Below, one piece after another: positions 21,123 to 31,568 of a stretch of 45,879 nucleotides of DNA. The stretch is from a virus. Made by a program: the position numbers and the translations under genes. Where the stretch lies: positions 1 through 45,879 of the IMG/VR virus record IMGVR_UViG_3300024348_000082. The stretch is one strand, 5' to 3'. The notes under the pieces are model-generated. The model was not told where the DNA came from. It made no database searches and saw only the letters and a program-made list of their open reading frames with translations. Positions within the stretch are counted from its first letter, which is position 1. Each line of letters begins with the position of its first letter.

Positions 21123-23843
21123 TTAACCTAAAGCAATTGCCATTGCCAATATATCATCCATAGTTACAAAGTCTGCAGTATTGGCTAATGCAGCTGTACC
21201 AAGACCTAAATTTGCCCTTGCAGTAACCACATTTGCTACATCACTCAAATTGTTAGCAGGGACTAAAGAGGCCCCTTGTCCTGATACATAAGCAGATGTC
21301 CAACTAGTACCAGTATAGATACGCATACCTACGTTATTTTGAAAGTATAATGTACCACCAACTAATGTATTACCATCGTTATCAGTTGTTGGATCAGCAT
21401 TTTTAACACCTAAGTATCTATCATCAAAACTATCATAAGCAGCAAAGGCAGAATCTCTTGCCGCCTCAGCACTTAACTGTGCATTTACTGAAGCATTCTG
21501 AGATATTAATGCATTAGCTGCAGATGTAGCAGCATTATTAGCATTGTATATTGTTTCATTCTTATAAGATAAAGAAGTAAGCTCTGATGCTAAAGCATTT
21601 GTAGCACTTGTAGCTGCATTTGTTTGTGAAGTAGCCGCTTGAGAAGCACTTGTAGCAGCTGCATCTTTAGAACTTAAAGCAGAAGCTGCACTACTAGCAG
21701 AAGCAGTAGCACTTGTAGCAGATGCAGTAGCGGATGTCTGTGAATTATTAGCTGAAGTTAATGAAGCAGCAGCACTGGAGGCTGAAGCTAACTGACTTGT
21801 ATTAGCTGATGTAGCAGATGCTGCAGATGCAGTAGCACTTGTTGAAGCAGATGATGCACTTGTTGAAGCGGCATTCTTAGAGGTTAAAGCAGCATTTTCG
21901 CTAGCTAAAGCATTAGTGGCACTAATTGCAGAAGCATTCTTAGAGGCTAAAGCATCAGAAGCACTTTGAGCAGCATTTAATTCTGCAGATCCAATATTAG
22001 CTAATGAAGTTGCAGCACTTGTAGCACTTGTAAGCGCTTGTGATGCAGATGTAGCAGCATTGGTAGCTGACAAATTAGCTGCAGTAGCACCCGTTGTAGT
22101 TTGTAATGCATAAAACTTTGCTGAATAATTTGCACCATCTACTGTACCTCCTAGTTTAGAGGCCCAGTCCATTGCAAATGCTTCGCTAACATCTGCGTTA
22201 TTGGCACTAACAAGAGCATTGGTAGCACTTGTAGCGGCATTATTAGCTGAAGTAGCAGCTGCAGTAGCACTTTGACCTGCATTATTAGCAGATGCTACAA
22301 CACTAGATAAATATCCAGAGGCATTAGTAGCACTAGTAGCTGCATTCAAAGCAGATGTATTAGCATCAGAGGCTTTAGATGAAGCAATATCCGCACTTGT
22401 CGCAGCAGCATTCTTATAGTTTAAAGCATAGTTTTCAGATGCACTAGCATTTGTCTCTGAAGTAGCAGCAGCATTCTTAGATGCTAAGGCACTTGTTGCG
22501 CTTTGAGAAGCACTTAGAGCAGATGTAGACGCTTCAGTAGCTTTAGTAATTGCTGTAGTAGCATAACTTTGAGAAGTAGCACTTGAAGAGGCTGCTTGTG
22601 AAGCACTTAAAGCAGCATTCTGTGAAGCTGTTTGTGCTGTTACATCATAAAATTGCCAACCAGTAGATGTGAATACTTTTAGTTTGTTTTGTACAGTGTT
22701 GAAATACTCAGCACCAATCATTACAGGATCCCCATTACCATCTAGGGTAGGGTCTGCATTTAATTCACCTAAGTAAGTACTTCTGAATGAAGCAAGGGCG
22801 GCTTGGGCAGCAGCTTGATGAGCAGCAGCATCAGCAGCACTTTGAGCAGCTTCATTAGCCTTTACTGTAGCTATACTTGATTGTAGTGTTGCGGTTGTAG
22901 CACTTGTTGCAGCACTAGTAGCACTAGTAGAAGCTTCAGTTGCTTTTGTTGTTGCAGTGGAGGCACTTGTAGATGCTTCACCTGCTTTTGTTGTTGCAGT
23001 TGTGGCACTTATAGCAGATGCATTCTTAGAAGCTAAAGCATCGGATTGGCTTAATGCCGCAGCATTCTTACTAGCTTCGGCATTTGTAGCACTTAAGTCA
23101 GCTAAGTCAGCACTATAATCAGAAGCTACAGCACTTGCTGCAGAGGCAGAAGCACTTTGAGCAGCTTGTGTAGAACTAGTATTAGCGTTAGAAGCACTAC
23201 TAGCAGAATTATTAGCACTTGTTAATGCGTTTGCAGCACTGGTAGTAGCTGATGTAGCTTGAGTGGTTGCAATTGTAGCTTTGGCATCTGCAGTAGTAGC
23301 TGATGTCTGAGCAGCATTTCTATATAGTAAGGCATTAGCTTCAGAGCTAGCTGCAGCGTCTTCACTTAAAGCAGAATCAATGGCTGATAATTGTGAATTA
23401 GTAGCACTAATACTAGCTGCATCTCTAAATAATCCAGCTTGAGTTGCACTTGTAGCAGCATTAGTAGCACTTATAGAAGCAGCATTAGCTTGAGCAATAG
23501 AATTTACAACACTCTGAGCAGCAGCTTGAGCGCTATTACTGGCTAAAGTTGCACTTGATGAAGCAGCAGATGCAGAGGTAGCGGCTTGAGTTGCACTAGC
23601 AGCTGCAGCAGTTACTTTTTGTGCTAGAGTTGTTAATTCAGTAGCAAATTGTAATGCAGTGCCAGTATAGCCATTTTGAACAGCAATTTCGTAAGCACTA
23701 TATCCTTGTGCACCCTGACCTCCAGTACGAGATAAAGACATTATATAGTCTACTGTCTGTACTGTTAAAATGTTATTTTGTGTAGTTACACCAAGCTCAA
23801 TAGAGCCAGGATTTACAACTACTTCATAATTTTGAGTAGCCAT
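21123..23843 (-). CDS. Ala/Ser/Thr-rich tail fibre, 906 residues
   Basis: The N-terminal 60 residues (MATQNYEVVVNPGSIELG...) form an attachment domain. From about 75, very long stretches of Ala/Ser/Thr/Asn heptad-like repeats (ATSASNAATSA type) should form a rod-like trimeric coil. Two copies of a compact domain interrupt or cap it: YLGELNADPTLDGNGDPV ... YFNTVQNKLKVF (about residues 345-390) and YLGVKNADPTTDNDGNTL ... YFQNNVGMRIY (about 800-855). A C-terminal LSDVANVVTARANLGLGTAA is a trimerisation/tip motif of T7-like and other fibres. It is a long flexible side fibre. Composition alone explains many spurious similarities to other coiled proteins. Confidence 0.8.
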   Translation of the reverse strand: MATQNYEVVVNPGSIELGVTTQNNILTVQTVDYIMSLSRTGGQGAQGYSAYEIAVQNGYTGTALQFATELTTLAQKVTAAAASATQAATSASAASSSATLASNSAQAAAQSVVNSIAQANAASISATNAATSATQAGLFRDAASISATNSQLSAIDSALSEDAAASSEANALLYRNAAQTSATTADAKATIATTQATSATTSAANALTSANNSASSASNANTSSTQAAQSASASAASAVASDYSADLADLSATNAEASKNAAALSQSDALASKNASAISATTATTKAGEASTSASTATTKATEASTSATSAATSATTATLQSSIATVKANEAAQSAADAAAHQAAAQAALASFRSTYLGELNADPTLDGNGDPVMIGAEYFNTVQNKLKVFTSTGWQFYDVTAQTASQNAALSASQAASSSATSQSYATTAITKATEASTSALSASQSATSALASKNAAATSETNASASENYALNYKNAAATSADIASSKASDANTSALNAATSATNASGYLSSVVASANNAGQSATAAATSANNAATSATNALVSANNADVSEAFAMDWASKLGGTVDGANYSAKFYALQTTTGATAANLSATNAATSASQALTSATSAATSLANIGSAELNAAQSASDALASKNASAISATNALASENAALTSKNAASTSASSASTSATASAASATSANTSQLASASSAAASLTSANNSQTSATASATSATASASSAASALSSKDAAATSASQAATSQTNAATSATNALASELTSLSYKNETIYNANNAATSAANALISQNASVNAQLSAEAARDSAFAAYDSFDDRYLGVKNADPTTDNDGNTLVGGTLYFQNNVGMRIYTGTSWTSAYVSGQGASLVPANNLSDVANVVTARANLGLGTAALANTADFVTMDDILAMAIALG

Positions 23844-23844
23844 A

Positions 23845-24282
23845 TTAGAGCTCCGTTGGAGAGTATCTTACTTCAACTAAGCCTCTAAATGGTTTCCATA
23901 CTTGTTTGCGAGTACCCACACCTGTATCTCTGATTTCAAGATCAATATAGCCATATACAGGTTTGTTAGGGGATGGTTGTGGAGACCACCCTGCAATCAA
24001 TGTTTCTGGTAACACCATAATAAATTGATTATTAGTGTCTGTTGTATCTAATAATGGGATATCAACAGTTACACCGCCTGGTTTTACTGTCTCTGGAATT
24101 GTTCCAGCACCATCGTTATTTGCTTCTACGACTTTACTAAAGATTTCATAATTCGAAATATTAGTAAGCCATGATAGGGTTAAATTTAAATGTATCTGTT
24201 CACCCTTAATAACAGATACTAGTACTGCACCATCATCAGATATTAAATCCTTTGATGCAGACGTAATTTTACTTCGTGCCAT
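23845..24282 (-). CDS. Virion or tail protein, 145 residues, function unknown
   Basis: Starts MARSKITSASKDLISDDGAV; beta-rich with LVSVIKGEQIHLNLTLSWL and a C-terminal VYGYIDLEIRDTGVGTRKQV then WKPFRGLVEVRYSP. Located one base after the end of the fibre gene upstream in transcription and 45 bases after the GNAT gene. It looks like a small beta-barrel baseplate or fibre adaptor. No family recognised. Confidence 0.62.
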   Translation of the reverse strand: MARSKITSASKDLISDDGAVLVSVIKGEQIHLNLTLSWLTNISNYEIFSKVVEANNDGAGTIPETVKPGGVTVDIPLLDTTDTNNQFIMVLPETLIAGWSPQPSPNKPVYGYIDLEIRDTGVGTRKQVWKPFRGLVEVRYSPTEL

Positions 24283-24327
24283 TTTCTTCCTTTCTCGATC
24301 CTCAGATGGAGCTTAGGGTTAATGAAA

Positions 24328-24771
24328 TCACAATTTTTTAATTGCAATGTATCCTCTCCTTTCCCAACCATACCTTTCAAGTATTTTGGTGAAAGTATTG
24401 TCCTCGTCAAAATGACTTCCTGTGGACATGACTAGTTTAATATCTAGTCTTTTTGCTTCTTCTATTAATTCTTGATGTAAAAACTTTATAACTCTAGCAG
24501 CAGATATTCCTGTTTGATTTGAACAAAAATATGACTGTTGTAATATTTTTTCTTTTGTATGTAGATTTAATCCAGGAGTGGCATATATCCATCCTATGAT
24601 TTTATCATCTTTTATTGCCATTCTAACAAACTTATTTCTTCTAACTAAATTACTTAAGTTATCATAAGCTAATTGTTTATCAGCAGGAATAAAGGTTTCA
24701 TCATTTAATTTTAGATACATATCAACACAAAAATGGATATCTTCTAATGTTCTTGGTTTAATTGATTCCAT
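24328..24771 (-). CDS. GNAT-family acetyltransferase
   Basis: A 147-residue GNAT fold protein: DDKIIGWIYA as the central strands, TGISAARVIKFLHQELIEEA as a motif A-like acetyl-CoA helix (a diverged loop in place of the usual Q/R-x-x-G-x-A/G), and a C-terminal ERYGWERRGYIAIKK, where the usual GF(Y/E)..G.....K strand lies. GNAT proteins of this type are found next to tail genes in many phages; the substrate is unknown (protein or small molecule). It is the first gene after phage promoter copy 2 and so may be expressed strongly late. Neither donor nor acceptor can be deduced from sequence. Confidence 0.75.
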   Translation of the reverse strand: MESIKPRTLEDIHFCVDMYLKLNDETFIPADKQLAYDNLSNLVRRNKFVRMAIKDDKIIGWIYATPGLNLHTKEKILQQSYFCSNQTGISAARVIKFLHQELIEEAKRLDIKLVMSTGSHFDEDNTFTKILERYGWERRGYIAIKKL

Positions 24772-24796
24772 TAATAATATCTTATAATAATATTAC

Positions 24797-24840
24797 CTAG
24801 GAGACGCCTAGGATCTCTCTTTAGCGTCCCCTGGTAAATG
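24797..24840 (-). promoter_or_regulatory. Phage RNA polymerase promoter (copy 2) with leader hairpin
   Basis: Minus strand TTTACCAGGGGACGCTAAAG followed by AGAGATCC; predicted initiation near 24819 by analogy with the T3 promoter. Immediately downstream CCTAGG-CGTCT-CCTAGG makes a perfect 6-bp hairpin (24797-24813). It lies between the 2110-residue adhesin gene and the GNAT gene, so it boosts the fibre module. Confidence 0.82.
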
Positions 24841-24857
24841 TAATAATTTTAATTCAT

Positions 24858-27800
24858 TTAGAAACTAAAATTTGCAGTAGGCATACCATTAATACCTGCC
24901 GTAGTTGATCTTGCTCTTGTATTCAAGTTAAATAACGGACCAGTATTATTATTAAATGCCATTGTTGTAGTTTTACCACTATAATATGGAGGAATAGTTA
25001 ACGTTTCATAAGTAGTCCATGCACCCGTATTATCAAACCTATATTCTGTTACAATTGTTATATCTGAACCTGTATCATTAGCCTTATTAAGATCTACCCT
25101 AAACCAGTAATATGCATTTCTAGGAATAGTTGTTGCTCTTGAGGTGGGATAATCTAAGTATAATTCATATACGACTGGAGGAACATAAGGAGTTTTAGAA
25201 GTATCTGCAATATTCCAAGATATTGAATTACCTGCTTGAATAGTCCTAGCCGCATTAGTGTAGAAGGTACCAGTGATTGTTTCTGTACCCTCAGTAAATA
25301 AATCTGCAGTCATTCCAAAAGTAAAACTTCCAGTAGAAGGAGTTAAGCTTAATGATCCTTGCAATGCATTTTCACTAGTATCTCCTGCCGTAATATTAGT
25401 ACCTGATAATTGCCAATATAGAGTAATTGGGTAAGTTGGTACATTTTGAAAATTCCAGTTTACAGTAACATCAGCTCCTTCATTAACAGTAGAAGGAGAA
25501 GCAGTCCAACTATAAGTAGGAGCACCTAATGAAGTATCATCAATTACCCAACTAAGTGAATTTCCAGCTGATATTGTTTTAGCAGCATCTTTATAGAAAT
25601 AAATATAAGCAGTCTCATCTCCTTCTGTTTTCGTATCAGCTGCCATTGCAATACTTGGACCGCCACTACTAACAAAGCTACCAGTTAAAGAACCTGAAGT
25701 AAGATCCGAAGCTTCTATTCCTATAATAGTATAATAGAAAACTACAGGAGATTGAGCAGGATTACTTGGAGTAGCAGAAATTTGTATACTGCTAGGAGTA
25801 CCCGTTTCTTTAATCTTTACAGGATCAATAGGTGTTCTGGTAAATGACCAAGTAGTCTGAGAAGTATCATTTACAGTAAGAGTTAACTTAGAAAGAGGAC
25901 CTACTAGCCCAGTTTCAGGATCATAAACTGTAGGTCCAAACTTTATTTGATTTGCTGGTAACCTAGTTGGTAGTGTATAGAATTTAAATACTATTGTTTC
26001 TGTACCTTCAGTGAATTGATCTGATAAAGCAGAAAATGTTTTAATAAAAGTTGGATTTAGTAAATTAAATTCTCCATCTATACCATTAGTAGTATTAGTA
26101 GTTATTAAGTCTATATCAGAAGTATTAACTCCAGTACCTAGTGCTCTATAATATATTTTCTGAGGATAACTTGCAATATTACTACTTGATACTCTTATCC
26201 ATGTATACTCTCCTTCTCCTATTGTACTAGTGTAAGTAGTTTCAGTATCATATAAAGAAATTGCATAACTTGGTGGACTTAAGGAGGTATCCTCAATTAC
26301 CCAACTAAGAGTATTACCAATTTGTACAGTTCTATTTGAATCAGAATAGAAAGTAATAGTTGCTGTTTCATCGCCACCATCTGTAAAAATATCTGCATAT
26401 ATAAGTATATCTTTTCCATCGGCCGAATTAAAACTTCCAGTTAATGATCCAGAAGATAGATCGCTTGCTAAAATACCTGTTATACCATAATAAACTGTTA
26501 TCGCTGAAGAATTTGAATTACTTGGTTGTGCAAAGAAAGAAATGAATTGACCTTCTTGTATTGAACCTGTAGCTGGACTTCTAGTAAATGACCAAGTTGT
26601 TTTAGAAGTATCATTTAATATTACAGATGCAGTATTACCAATTTGAGTAGTAAGTGCAGCATCTGAATATATGGAAACAGTTAATGTTTCTGAATTTTCA
26701 GTTAGTTGGTCTGCTAAAACATCTACTGCATAATAAGTAAATGCACTTGTAAGGGCAACTGGGCCAGAAAGAGCAAAGTTAGTGTCTAAAGCTGTAATTC
26801 CAGTACCAGTAAGTTTATAATATATTGTAACTGGATAAAGAGGAATATAACTACTACTTACACCAAAATAAATAGATAAACCTTCGTTTACACTATTATT
26901 ACTAATATTAGTAGAAAAGAATTCTACACTATAGTAAGGGGCACTTAAAGAAGTATCATTGACATCCCAGACTAATGTATTACCAATTTGAATACTTCTT
27001 GTGCTATTTGTATAGAAACTTATTTCTACTGTCTCTGGACCTTCAGTAGCAGTATCTGCCGCCATAGTTATAGTTAAGCCAGCATTAGATGTAAAGCTAC
27101 CTAATGTAGTGGCAGGATCAAAGTCCCCATCAAGAATAGTACCAGTTACAGATTTTAGCCAATAATAAATTGTAATTGGTGCTTGTGCAGGATTACTAGG
27201 AGTAGCTGTAAATGAAATGGATTTATTAGTTCCTGTTTCATTAATTGAACCTGTTGCTGGTGTTCTAGCAAATGTCCAAGTTGTTTTAGAGGCATCTGCT
27301 AGTATAATAGATACAGGAGCACCTAATTGAATTGTCCTATTAGAATCTGAATAAATAGTAAAGGTTAATGTTTCATTTCCTTCAGTATATTGATCAGCTG
27401 TAACATCAATGTCAAAAGATACACTCGGGCCTGAAACATTTACAAATCCTAATATAGGGTCAAAACTAGTATCGTCTACTGTTATACCAGTACCAGACAA
27501 TTTATAGTATGCTGTAAATGGATATGTTAATACATTAGCACTAGCAATAGTGAATGAGAAACTAGAGCCCTCATCTACTGAAGTTTTTGATACAGAAAGT
27601 GAATAAGAAGGAGGACTTTTAGAAGTATCTCCGATATTCCAACTTAATGCATTTCCTATTGTAATAGTTCTATTTGAATCAGAATAAAAGGTTATACCAG
27701 CTGTCTCTAGATTTTCAGTATTTAAATCATTACGCATATTCAGGGTAAGACCTGTATTGCTATTAAAACTACCTTCTAAAGATGCAGATGAAAAATCTGC

Positions 27801-30800
27801 AGTAGTTATATTAGTACCATTTAGCCAATAATATATTGTAGTATTAGGCGCTGATGGGTTACTAGGTGTAGCTGTAAATGCTATGTCTTGTCCTTCATCA
27901 ATTGTACCTGTTGCTGGCACTCTGGCAAATGTCCAAGTAGTTTTAGATGCATCACCAATATTAAATGTAAGTTGATTTCCAATAGGAGTAATATAATTAG
28001 AATCAGAATAAAAGGTTGCTGTTACTGCTTCAGTTGTTTCTGTTAATTGATCTGCTGTAATCAAGAAAGTAATTGTGTCAGAACCTGTTTCTATAAGCCA
28101 AGAACCTTGTAATGCACCTAAATTAAAATCTTCTGTAGTTAAACCAGTACCTACAAGTTTGTAATAAATTGTAAGGGGATAAGCAGGAATATAAGTACTA
28201 GTAGCAGTTACGTCTACAGAAACCCCCTCATCAACTGTAGCTGTATTTGGATCTCTCTCAAATGACCAGCTAGGAGGTGGAGTTTTAGATGTGTCTGCAA
28301 TATCCCATGTTACTGTATTTCCTGCTTGTATAGTAAAAGAGGTATCATGGTAAAAAGTTAGAGTTACTGTTTCAGGATTAGTTTCTGTTGTCAAATCAGG
28401 AGCCATTGTAAGCCCAATGCTTTGTCCACTAGCAGTTATATTCCACTCAAAAGTTGTAGAATTAGGTGGAGAACTAAAGTCTGAAGAATTAATATTTGTA
28501 CCTGTCATTTTACCGTATAATATTTTTGGTAAAACTGCATTTGTACTAATTGTGATTACTTGATTTAATCCCTCATTTACAGAACTTGATGCTTTGGAAA
28601 AGACATACTGAGGATCTCCCATTGTCCAGGATATAGAATTACCAATAGGTATAGTTCTTGCTGGATCAGAATACATATCAAAGAATACAACTTCTCCAAA
28701 TAAACCTTCTACAGTATAGTCTTCTACACCAGTAAAAGTTAATGTAACTGGATTATCATTAGTTAATACTGTTTCTGTAAGTAGAGTACCACTAATAAAA
28801 TCTGCACTAGTTAAGTTAGCATTCCCTCCAGTTATTTCACCATAAACAGTATAGGGATAATTTAAGTAATTAGGCTTTATAGTTAATGTTTGAGTTTGAC
28901 CTTCTACAACAAATCCAGCACTTCTCTCTACAGAAATAGCATCTATAATTTGCCATTCTAACCCAGTAATAATATCAGTACCAGCAGCATCTCTATAAAA
29001 AGTTATTTGAAAGGTTTCTGTACCTTCTGTAATATTATCTTCTTTTATTTGAAACAATACTTGCTGATCTACTGATGTAACATTAAAAGCTATTACTGAA
29101 CCTGTTGTAAAGTTAGTATCAGTATCAAGAGTGCCATTACCAGGAGCAATTCGATAATAAATTGTATAGGGATAAGTGGGTACATTAGTACTCTGAATTC
29201 TAACAACCATATTAGTACCTTCTCGTACTAACGCAGTAGTTGGATTACCAGTTACTTTACTAAATGACCAATTAATAGGAGTTAAAGAAGTATCTTTGAG
29301 TGTCACATTAAAACCAAGATCTGCTAACCTAACTGTAGGTGTAATATCTTTATCTAAGAATAAAGTAAATATTTCATCACCTTCTGTTTTTAAGTCATTT
29401 TTGAATTTAACAGTAATAGTTCCTATACCATTAGTTGTAGTTACTAAATATGTAGTACCTGCTACATAAGCTACGCCATTAATCTCTGCTATATCATCTA
29501 TTAAAATATCACTACTTAAAGGATTTAATCCTATTCTTGCTTTAGTACCCGTTGGAGCAGTTGTAGTTACATTATAGGTATATAAGACACCCTCATTTAC
29601 AATATTAGGTCCTTCTATTGTCCAACTATATTCTTTAGATGTATCATTAACAATAAATTCAACAAATATAGCTGGATTATCATCAATACTTAGTCTTAAT
29701 TTTTTGGGTCCATCTACTCTAAAATCATTTTTAGCTCTAAAGACTATTGATGTACTAGGTTGAGTAGTATTAGCAGGAAGTGTAAATCTATTAGCAACTA
29801 CAGTGGCTCCACTACCTAATGTAACAGTATCTAGCCAATCATTAGCGTCAAATGGTTGATCAGTAGCTCCAACTGAGCTAGGTACTTGGGAAAGGGTATA
29901 GTTTACTACTCTAGGAGAAGTTGAACTTTCTAAAGTATTTAATGTAACTGCAATATATTCACCTTCATTAATACTTGTTGCATTTGCTGGAAACGTTGAC
30001 AAGTTATAAAACTTTGTATTTTTAAGGCTAAACTGTTGTGCTGCACCAACTAGAGCAGTTCCATTAATAGTTGTAATTGTTACAGTAACTGTTTCTGTTT
30101 GTTCAAATATAGTATCAGATGAAGCTATAAGAAAAAAGGTAGACGTATTATTATTTATTGTAAAAGTTCCTGTTAACCCATTTTGAAAATCTGAAGCGGT
30201 TACGCCAGTACCAGATAGAGTATACTTTAATTGCCCACCAGTAGGAACATTAACAGTAGTTATATTGCACTGAACAACAGCGAGATTTCCCTCTTGTTCT
30301 TGAATCGTATTAGTACTCAAAGTTAAAGTATAACTTGCAGCTGGAAATGTTCCTCCAATATAGCCTGGGGAATGAGTTAAGGCATTAATATATAATGGAT
30401 TATGATCTATACTATCAGGTAATATATTTTTAATTTCGCCTAATCTAGTTGAAGAATTAAAAAGTTTAGATCCAGTAAAACTTAAACTTCCAGATCTAAT
30501 TTCTTCGATTATCTTAGGCATCCAAGAAGATAAATAACCCCCACTTTGATTAAAGAAAGCTAAATATCTTTCTCTTTTAAAATTTGAACTATCTAAATAA
30601 GTTAATTTATTAGCATCTAAGTTTGGTAAGAAATATGCAGGATAATCTACAGCAGGTATAATATATTGTTGTCCACCATTAGGCTGTACAAAAGCATCAA
30701 TATTAATATTACTTATTGCCTCTATTTTTAAATGTGACTTTGTTGTGTCAAATACACATTGATTAGAGCTATTGAATAATCTAGCACCATAACCAGAACC

Positions 30801-31190
30801 TGCAGTTGTTATCTGTCCGAGACTAAAACAATATACTTCAGGGATATCTGCTGCTACAGGGAGGTAATCTGTATTCACTGCCGCATATATGTAAATACTT
30901 TGACTACCTGAATAAAATGGATTTGATACATTATAGGCTTTGTTGTATACAGTATCAGATGGTAATGAAATATAAAATAATCCATTAGTTACAGTTGGCG
31001 GAGTATATGTAATACGATAAACAGAATAATTTCTAGTAACGTTATCACCATGAGTATAAGAAAACGCTGGAATCTCGGAAGATATTTCTGCAGAAGCAAA
31101 ACTAGCCCTTCCAACAAACCAGGGTTTTACAATTTCATTGTCAATAACTAATTCAGAAGAATCATTAAAAAATTTAAAACCATAACTCAT
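24858..31190 (-). CDS. Giant Calx-beta-repeat tail adhesin, 2110 residues
   Basis: The largest protein here. Residues 1-280 form an N-terminal virion-attachment domain (MSYGFKFFNDSSELVIDNEI...), related to the 117-residue protein encoded upstream. Residues about 285-2050 contain about 15 tandem units of about 90-110 residues, each with an opening VNEG or IEEG strand, TIYYKLxGTxIT, a DF...GSF hairpin, AD..TEG.ET, and a closing FYSDSxRTxxIGN then I.DTS. This is the Calx-beta pattern found in adhesins and calcium-binding modules (ET/EG acidic residues). The C-terminal 60 residues (TEYRFDNTGAWTTYETLTIP) cap the array. It lies directly after the tail tip protein, so it is a likely receptor-binding or reach-extending fibre. 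Confidence 0.82.
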   Translation of the reverse strand: MSYGFKFFNDSSELVIDNEIVKPWFVGRASFASAEISSEIPAFSYTHGDNVTRNYSVYRITYTPPTVTNGLFYISLPSDTVYNKAYNVSNPFYSGSQSIYIYAAVNTDYLPVAADIPEVYCFSLGQITTAGSGYGARLFNSSNQCVFDTTKSHLKIEAISNINIDAFVQPNGGQQYIIPAVDYPAYFLPNLDANKLTYLDSSNFKRERYLAFFNQSGGYLSSWMPKIIEEIRSGSLSFTGSKLFNSSTRLGEIKNILPDSIDHNPLYINALTHSPGYIGGTFPAASYTLTLSTNTIQEQEGNLAVVQCNITTVNVPTGGQLKYTLSGTGVTASDFQNGLTGTFTINNNTSTFFLIASSDTIFEQTETVTVTITTINGTALVGAAQQFSLKNTKFYNLSTFPANATSINEGEYIAVTLNTLESSTSPRVVNYTLSQVPSSVGATDQPFDANDWLDTVTLGSGATVVANRFTLPANTTQPSTSIVFRAKNDFRVDGPKKLRLSIDDNPAIFVEFIVNDTSKEYSWTIEGPNIVNEGVLYTYNVTTTAPTGTKARIGLNPLSSDILIDDIAEINGVAYVAGTTYLVTTTNGIGTITVKFKNDLKTEGDEIFTLFLDKDITPTVRLADLGFNVTLKDTSLTPINWSFSKVTGNPTTALVREGTNMVVRIQSTNVPTYPYTIYYRIAPGNGTLDTDTNFTTGSVIAFNVTSVDQQVLFQIKEDNITEGTETFQITFYRDAAGTDIITGLEWQIIDAISVERSAGFVVEGQTQTLTIKPNYLNYPYTVYGEITGGNANLTSADFISGTLLTETVLTNDNPVTLTFTGVEDYTVEGLFGEVVFFDMYSDPARTIPIGNSISWTMGDPQYVFSKASSSVNEGLNQVITISTNAVLPKILYGKMTGTNINSSDFSSPPNSTTFEWNITASGQSIGLTMAPDLTTETNPETVTLTFYHDTSFTIQAGNTVTWDIADTSKTPPPSWSFERDPNTATVDEGVSVDVTATSTYIPAYPLTIYYKLVGTGLTTEDFNLGALQGSWLIETGSDTITFLITADQLTETTEAVTATFYSDSNYITPIGNQLTFNIGDASKTTWTFARVPATGTIDEGQDIAFTATPSNPSAPNTTIYYWLNGTNITTADFSSASLEGSFNSNTGLTLNMRNDLNTENLETAGITFYSDSNRTITIGNALSWNIGDTSKSPPSYSLSVSKTSVDEGSSFSFTIASANVLTYPFTAYYKLSGTGITVDDTSFDPILGFVNVSGPSVSFDIDVTADQYTEGNETLTFTIYSDSNRTIQLGAPVSIILADASKTTWTFARTPATGSINETGTNKSISFTATPSNPAQAPITIYYWLKSVTGTILDGDFDPATTLGSFTSNAGLTITMAADTATEGPETVEISFYTNSTRSIQIGNTLVWDVNDTSLSAPYYSVEFFSTNISNNSVNEGLSIYFGVSSSYIPLYPVTIYYKLTGTGITALDTNFALSGPVALTSAFTYYAVDVLADQLTENSETLTVSIYSDAALTTQIGNTASVILNDTSKTTWSFTRSPATGSIQEGQFISFFAQPSNSNSSAITVYYGITGILASDLSSGSLTGSFNSADGKDILIYADIFTDGGDETATITFYSDSNRTVQIGNTLSWVIEDTSLSPPSYAISLYDTETTYTSTIGEGEYTWIRVSSSNIASYPQKIYYRALGTGVNTSDIDLITTNTTNGIDGEFNLLNPTFIKTFSALSDQFTEGTETIVFKFYTLPTRLPANQIKFGPTVYDPETGLVGPLSKLTLTVNDTSQTTWSFTRTPIDPVKIKETGTPSSIQISATPSNPAQSPVVFYYTIIGIEASDLTSGSLTGSFVSSGGPSIAMAADTKTEGDETAYIYFYKDAAKTISAGNSLSWVIDDTSLGAPTYSWTASPSTVNEGADVTVNWNFQNVPTYPITLYWQLSGTNITAGDTSENALQGSLSLTPSTGSFTFGMTADLFTEGTETITGTFYTNAARTIQAGNSISWNIADTSKTPYVPPVVYELYLDYPTSRATTIPRNAYYWFRVDLNKANDTGSDITIVTEYRFDNTGAWTTYETLTIPPYYSGKTTTMAFNNNTGPLFNLNTRARSTTAGINGMPTANFSF

Positions 31191-31540
31191 TTTAGTAGTA
31201 CCAATATTTTAGTTGGTTTCTTTTCAAAACCATGGGTTGCAATAGTAGGAGAAAAGTCTGAATTAATTGCCCAATATGTAATTTGTGGGAATCCACCATT
31301 AGCATCCGAAGTAGGGGGAACACCCTCATAAGGCCCATGTATTTTATATAAATAGTCTCCAGATACTAGAGGTATTACAGTAAGCCTACGATTAGTATGC
31401 TCTGGGTACCTTATTACACTTGGTGCATTGAATGTGGCTGATGTAGACAAATCTAACACAGCGATAGGTATTCCACCATAGCTAGTAGAATCAAATTCTA
31501 TTCCACCAGACTCATTATATGTTCTCATTCCATAAGCCAT
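31187..31540 (-). CDS. Tail-tip accessory protein, 117 residues (paralogue of the adhesin N terminus)
   Basis: Starts MAYGMRTYNESGGIEFDSTS and matches the opening of the 2110-residue protein downstream (MSYGFKFFNDSSELVID) in length and residue pattern: both start M-x-Y-G-aromatic/Met, then N-D/E-S. Such MAYGxR proteins are common next to tip proteins in environmental phages. It overlaps the large adhesin start by four bases. Suggested role: a head-to-tip or fibre-attachment domain acting on its own, or a small fibre. Inference from homology to its neighbour. Confidence 0.65.
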   Translation of the reverse strand: MAYGMRTYNESGGIEFDSTSYGGIPIAVLDLSTSATFNAPSVIRYPEHTNRRLTVIPLVSGDYLYKIHGPYEGVPPTSDANGGFPQITYWAINSDFSPTIATHGFEKKPTKILVLLK

Positions 31541-31568
31541 ACTTTTCTCCTAAATTTTAAATTTTCAA

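Noticed and set aside
21123-23843. Apparent similarity of the Ala/Ser/Thr fibre to many surface proteins
   Set aside because: Low-complexity repeats cause such matches; I rely on the attachment and tip motifs and gene context instead.
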